From DATHNF01 sp035486285 (GTDB taxonomy: Bacteria > Patescibacteriota > Saccharimonadia > Saccharimonadales > UBA4665), in the NCBI GenBank assembly GCA_035486285.1, contig DATHNF010000057.1, positions 1-7,760 on the forward strand: a DNA stretch of 7,760 bases. Direction: 5' to 3'. Below are positions 6,848 to 7,760 of the stretch, piece after piece (the stretch's first letter is position 1; each line of letters starts with the position of its first letter). The translations under genes and the position numbers were made by a program. The notes under the pieces are model-generated. The model did not search any database. It worked only from the letters and a program-made list of their open reading frames with translations, and had not been told where the DNA came from.

Positions 6848-7760
6848 TTAAGGGCCGCTAACTGTAACCGGTGAACTCTTATCGCCGCTGCTGTCTTGCA
6901 TGAAAATGCTATTGCTGTTGGGGCCCGGGCTGAGACCTGTAACGGTACAGCTAGTTCCGCCAACATTCTGACAACTACTTGATGCGGTGCCATTGAGATA
7001 CGCCGTGAAGCTGCCAGTGCCGCCTGTCCACTGGACTGAAGCGCTTGTGCCACTGGATCCTACTGAAGTAATGCTGAGCGGGCTAGTGACGCTGTATGTG
7101 AATGGAGTGCTCTGGCTACCAGAATAGAGGACACTGTCAGTTATCGTAGCCATCAAGGTCCCGCTGCCGGATGACGATGGACTATAGGGGAAGGACACGG
7201 TGCTTGGTGAGTTGCTAACGTACGCGGTATGAATGGTGTGGCCGCCAAGACTAAAGACGACGGTACCGGGAAACTCCGGATACTGCGGATCGCTGAGCGG
7301 GTGCGTGCCTTGCGTCACTGTGGCGGTGATAGTACAGCTGGTTGTGCACGCCGATGGCGCGGTTAGGGTGACGGTTGGCGGGCTATCATTGCAGTTATGG
7401 ACGCTGTCGGTTGCGGCATTGCTGGCCGCGCCGCTACTGTTACTCCCGGTACTGCCAATATTTGGTTGGCCGCCCTTGAAAATGTCGACATTCCAAGTCG
7501 CAACATTGCCGTTATAGATAACTTCCTTGGCGGCAGCCGGTGTACAGCTGGTGGCCAGCTCGTTAGAGACTTTGTCGATAGTCGTTGAGGTTGCCTTGCC
7601 AGTCGTGCCACCAACATACCAAGCAGGATAAATATCATCAGTAGGGCTCGGCTCCTCGTCCCCATAGTGAATGTGATTACGTACCACGAATGCTGGTTCG
7701 GTTTTGATATCCGTGGGCTGTGTCCAGTTATTGGGCTTAAGGTTGGCATGCGCGTATTCC
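6848..7760 (-). CDS. C-terminal part of a secreted protein with Ig/FN3-like domains, probably a class A penicillin-binding protein (5' truncated)
   Basis: The frame stays open to the right edge, so the true start lies outside; 303 residues and a TAA stop are visible (in-frame codons begin at 7759). A GTG at 7685-7687 is only an internal valine. Visible residues 1-99 include DDIYPAWYV (41-49) and TIDKVSNELATSCTP (60-74), which resembles the segment after the transpeptidase domain in class A penicillin-binding proteins, typically a 'D...G.LAT..C' phrase. From memory it is closest to Saccharibacterial versions. A Ser/Gly/Asn linker (100-126) follows, then an Ig-like beta domain (about 127-224) and a fibronectin-III-like domain (about 226-303). 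Cysteines come in pairs (C138/C142, C263/C271), with C72 and C123 also present, suggesting disulfides and an extracytoplasmic location. No catalytic motif of a transpeptidase is in view, so the enzyme call is an inference. It could instead be another surface protein with Ig repeats. Confidence 0.62.
   Translation of the reverse strand, partial: EYAHANLKPNNWTQPTDIKTEPAFVVRNHIHYGDEEPSPTDDIYPAWYVGGTTGKATSTTIDKVSNELATSCTPAAAKEVIYNGNVATWNVDIFKGGQPNIGSTGSNSSGAASNAATDSVHNCNDSPPTVTLTAPSACTTSCTITATVTQGTHPLSDPQYPEFPGTVVFSLGGHTIHTAYVSNSPSTVSFPYSPSSSGSGTLMATITDSVLYSGSQSTPFTYSVTSPLSITSVGSSGTSASVQWTGGTGSFTAYLNGTASSSCQNVGGTSCTVTGLSPGPNSNSIFMQDSSGDKSSPVTVSGP

Noticed and set aside
6837..6856. GGCCC/GGGCC inverted repeat between the converging genes as a bidirectional terminator
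   Set aside because: It has a five-pair stem with a ten-base loop and no T-tract on either strand, and it reaches into the minus-strand coding end.
7233..7517. Plus-strand open frame opposite the Ig-like protein (94 residues)
   Set aside because: It has no ribosome site and no recognisable domain; its low-complexity Leu/Pro/Val composition is what an antisense shadow of a Ser/Thr/Gly-rich coding region gives.

Overview
The window looks like a chromosomal housekeeping stretch from a bacterium with about 50% GC. UGA works as an ordinary stop in two genes, so the standard bacterial code applies and the Gly-UGA code of Gracilibacteria/SR1 does not. My best guess is a Candidate Phyla Radiation lineage close to Saccharibacteria (TM7). 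That guess rests on the general style of the proteins: a short membrane-anchored HExxH protein behind clpC, a penicillin-binding-protein-like C-terminus with Ig-like domains, and a CIRCE operator on clpC. It comes from memory and no database search was possible, so treat it as tentative.

Layout, left to right. (1) The 3' end of nusA (KH domain plus acidic tail) is followed after one base by a small predicted lipoprotein of unknown function with lower GC. (2) A 211-bp regulatory gap carries a perfect-symmetry CIRCE inverted repeat (TTGGCACTC-N9-GAGTGCCAA) lying over a good sigma-70-type promoter. (3) A full-length ClpC AAA+ unfoldase follows, and its 3' end overlaps the start of a single-pass membrane protein with a zinc-metallopeptidase-type HEVLH motif and a C-terminal coiled coil. 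(4) After 69 bp come radA (TTG start, strong AGGAGG) and, four bases later, a six-helix membrane protein of LysE/GAP-like type. (5) Converging from the minus strand is the C-terminal part of a secreted, cysteine-containing Ig/FN3-type protein that runs off the right edge and most resembles the tail of a class A penicillin-binding protein.

How the genes may work together: clpC and the HExxH protein look like one heat-shock-controlled unit under HrcA. ClpC should feed substrates to ClpP (an LGF loop is present), and the HExxH protein would act on the outer face of the membrane. RadA (recombination and branch migration) and the small transporter-like protein look translationally coupled. There is no insertion sequence, CRISPR array, tRNA or rRNA in the window. 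The least explained elements are the HExxH protein, the nusA-linked lipoprotein, and the extra CIRCE-like half-sites around the clpC operator.
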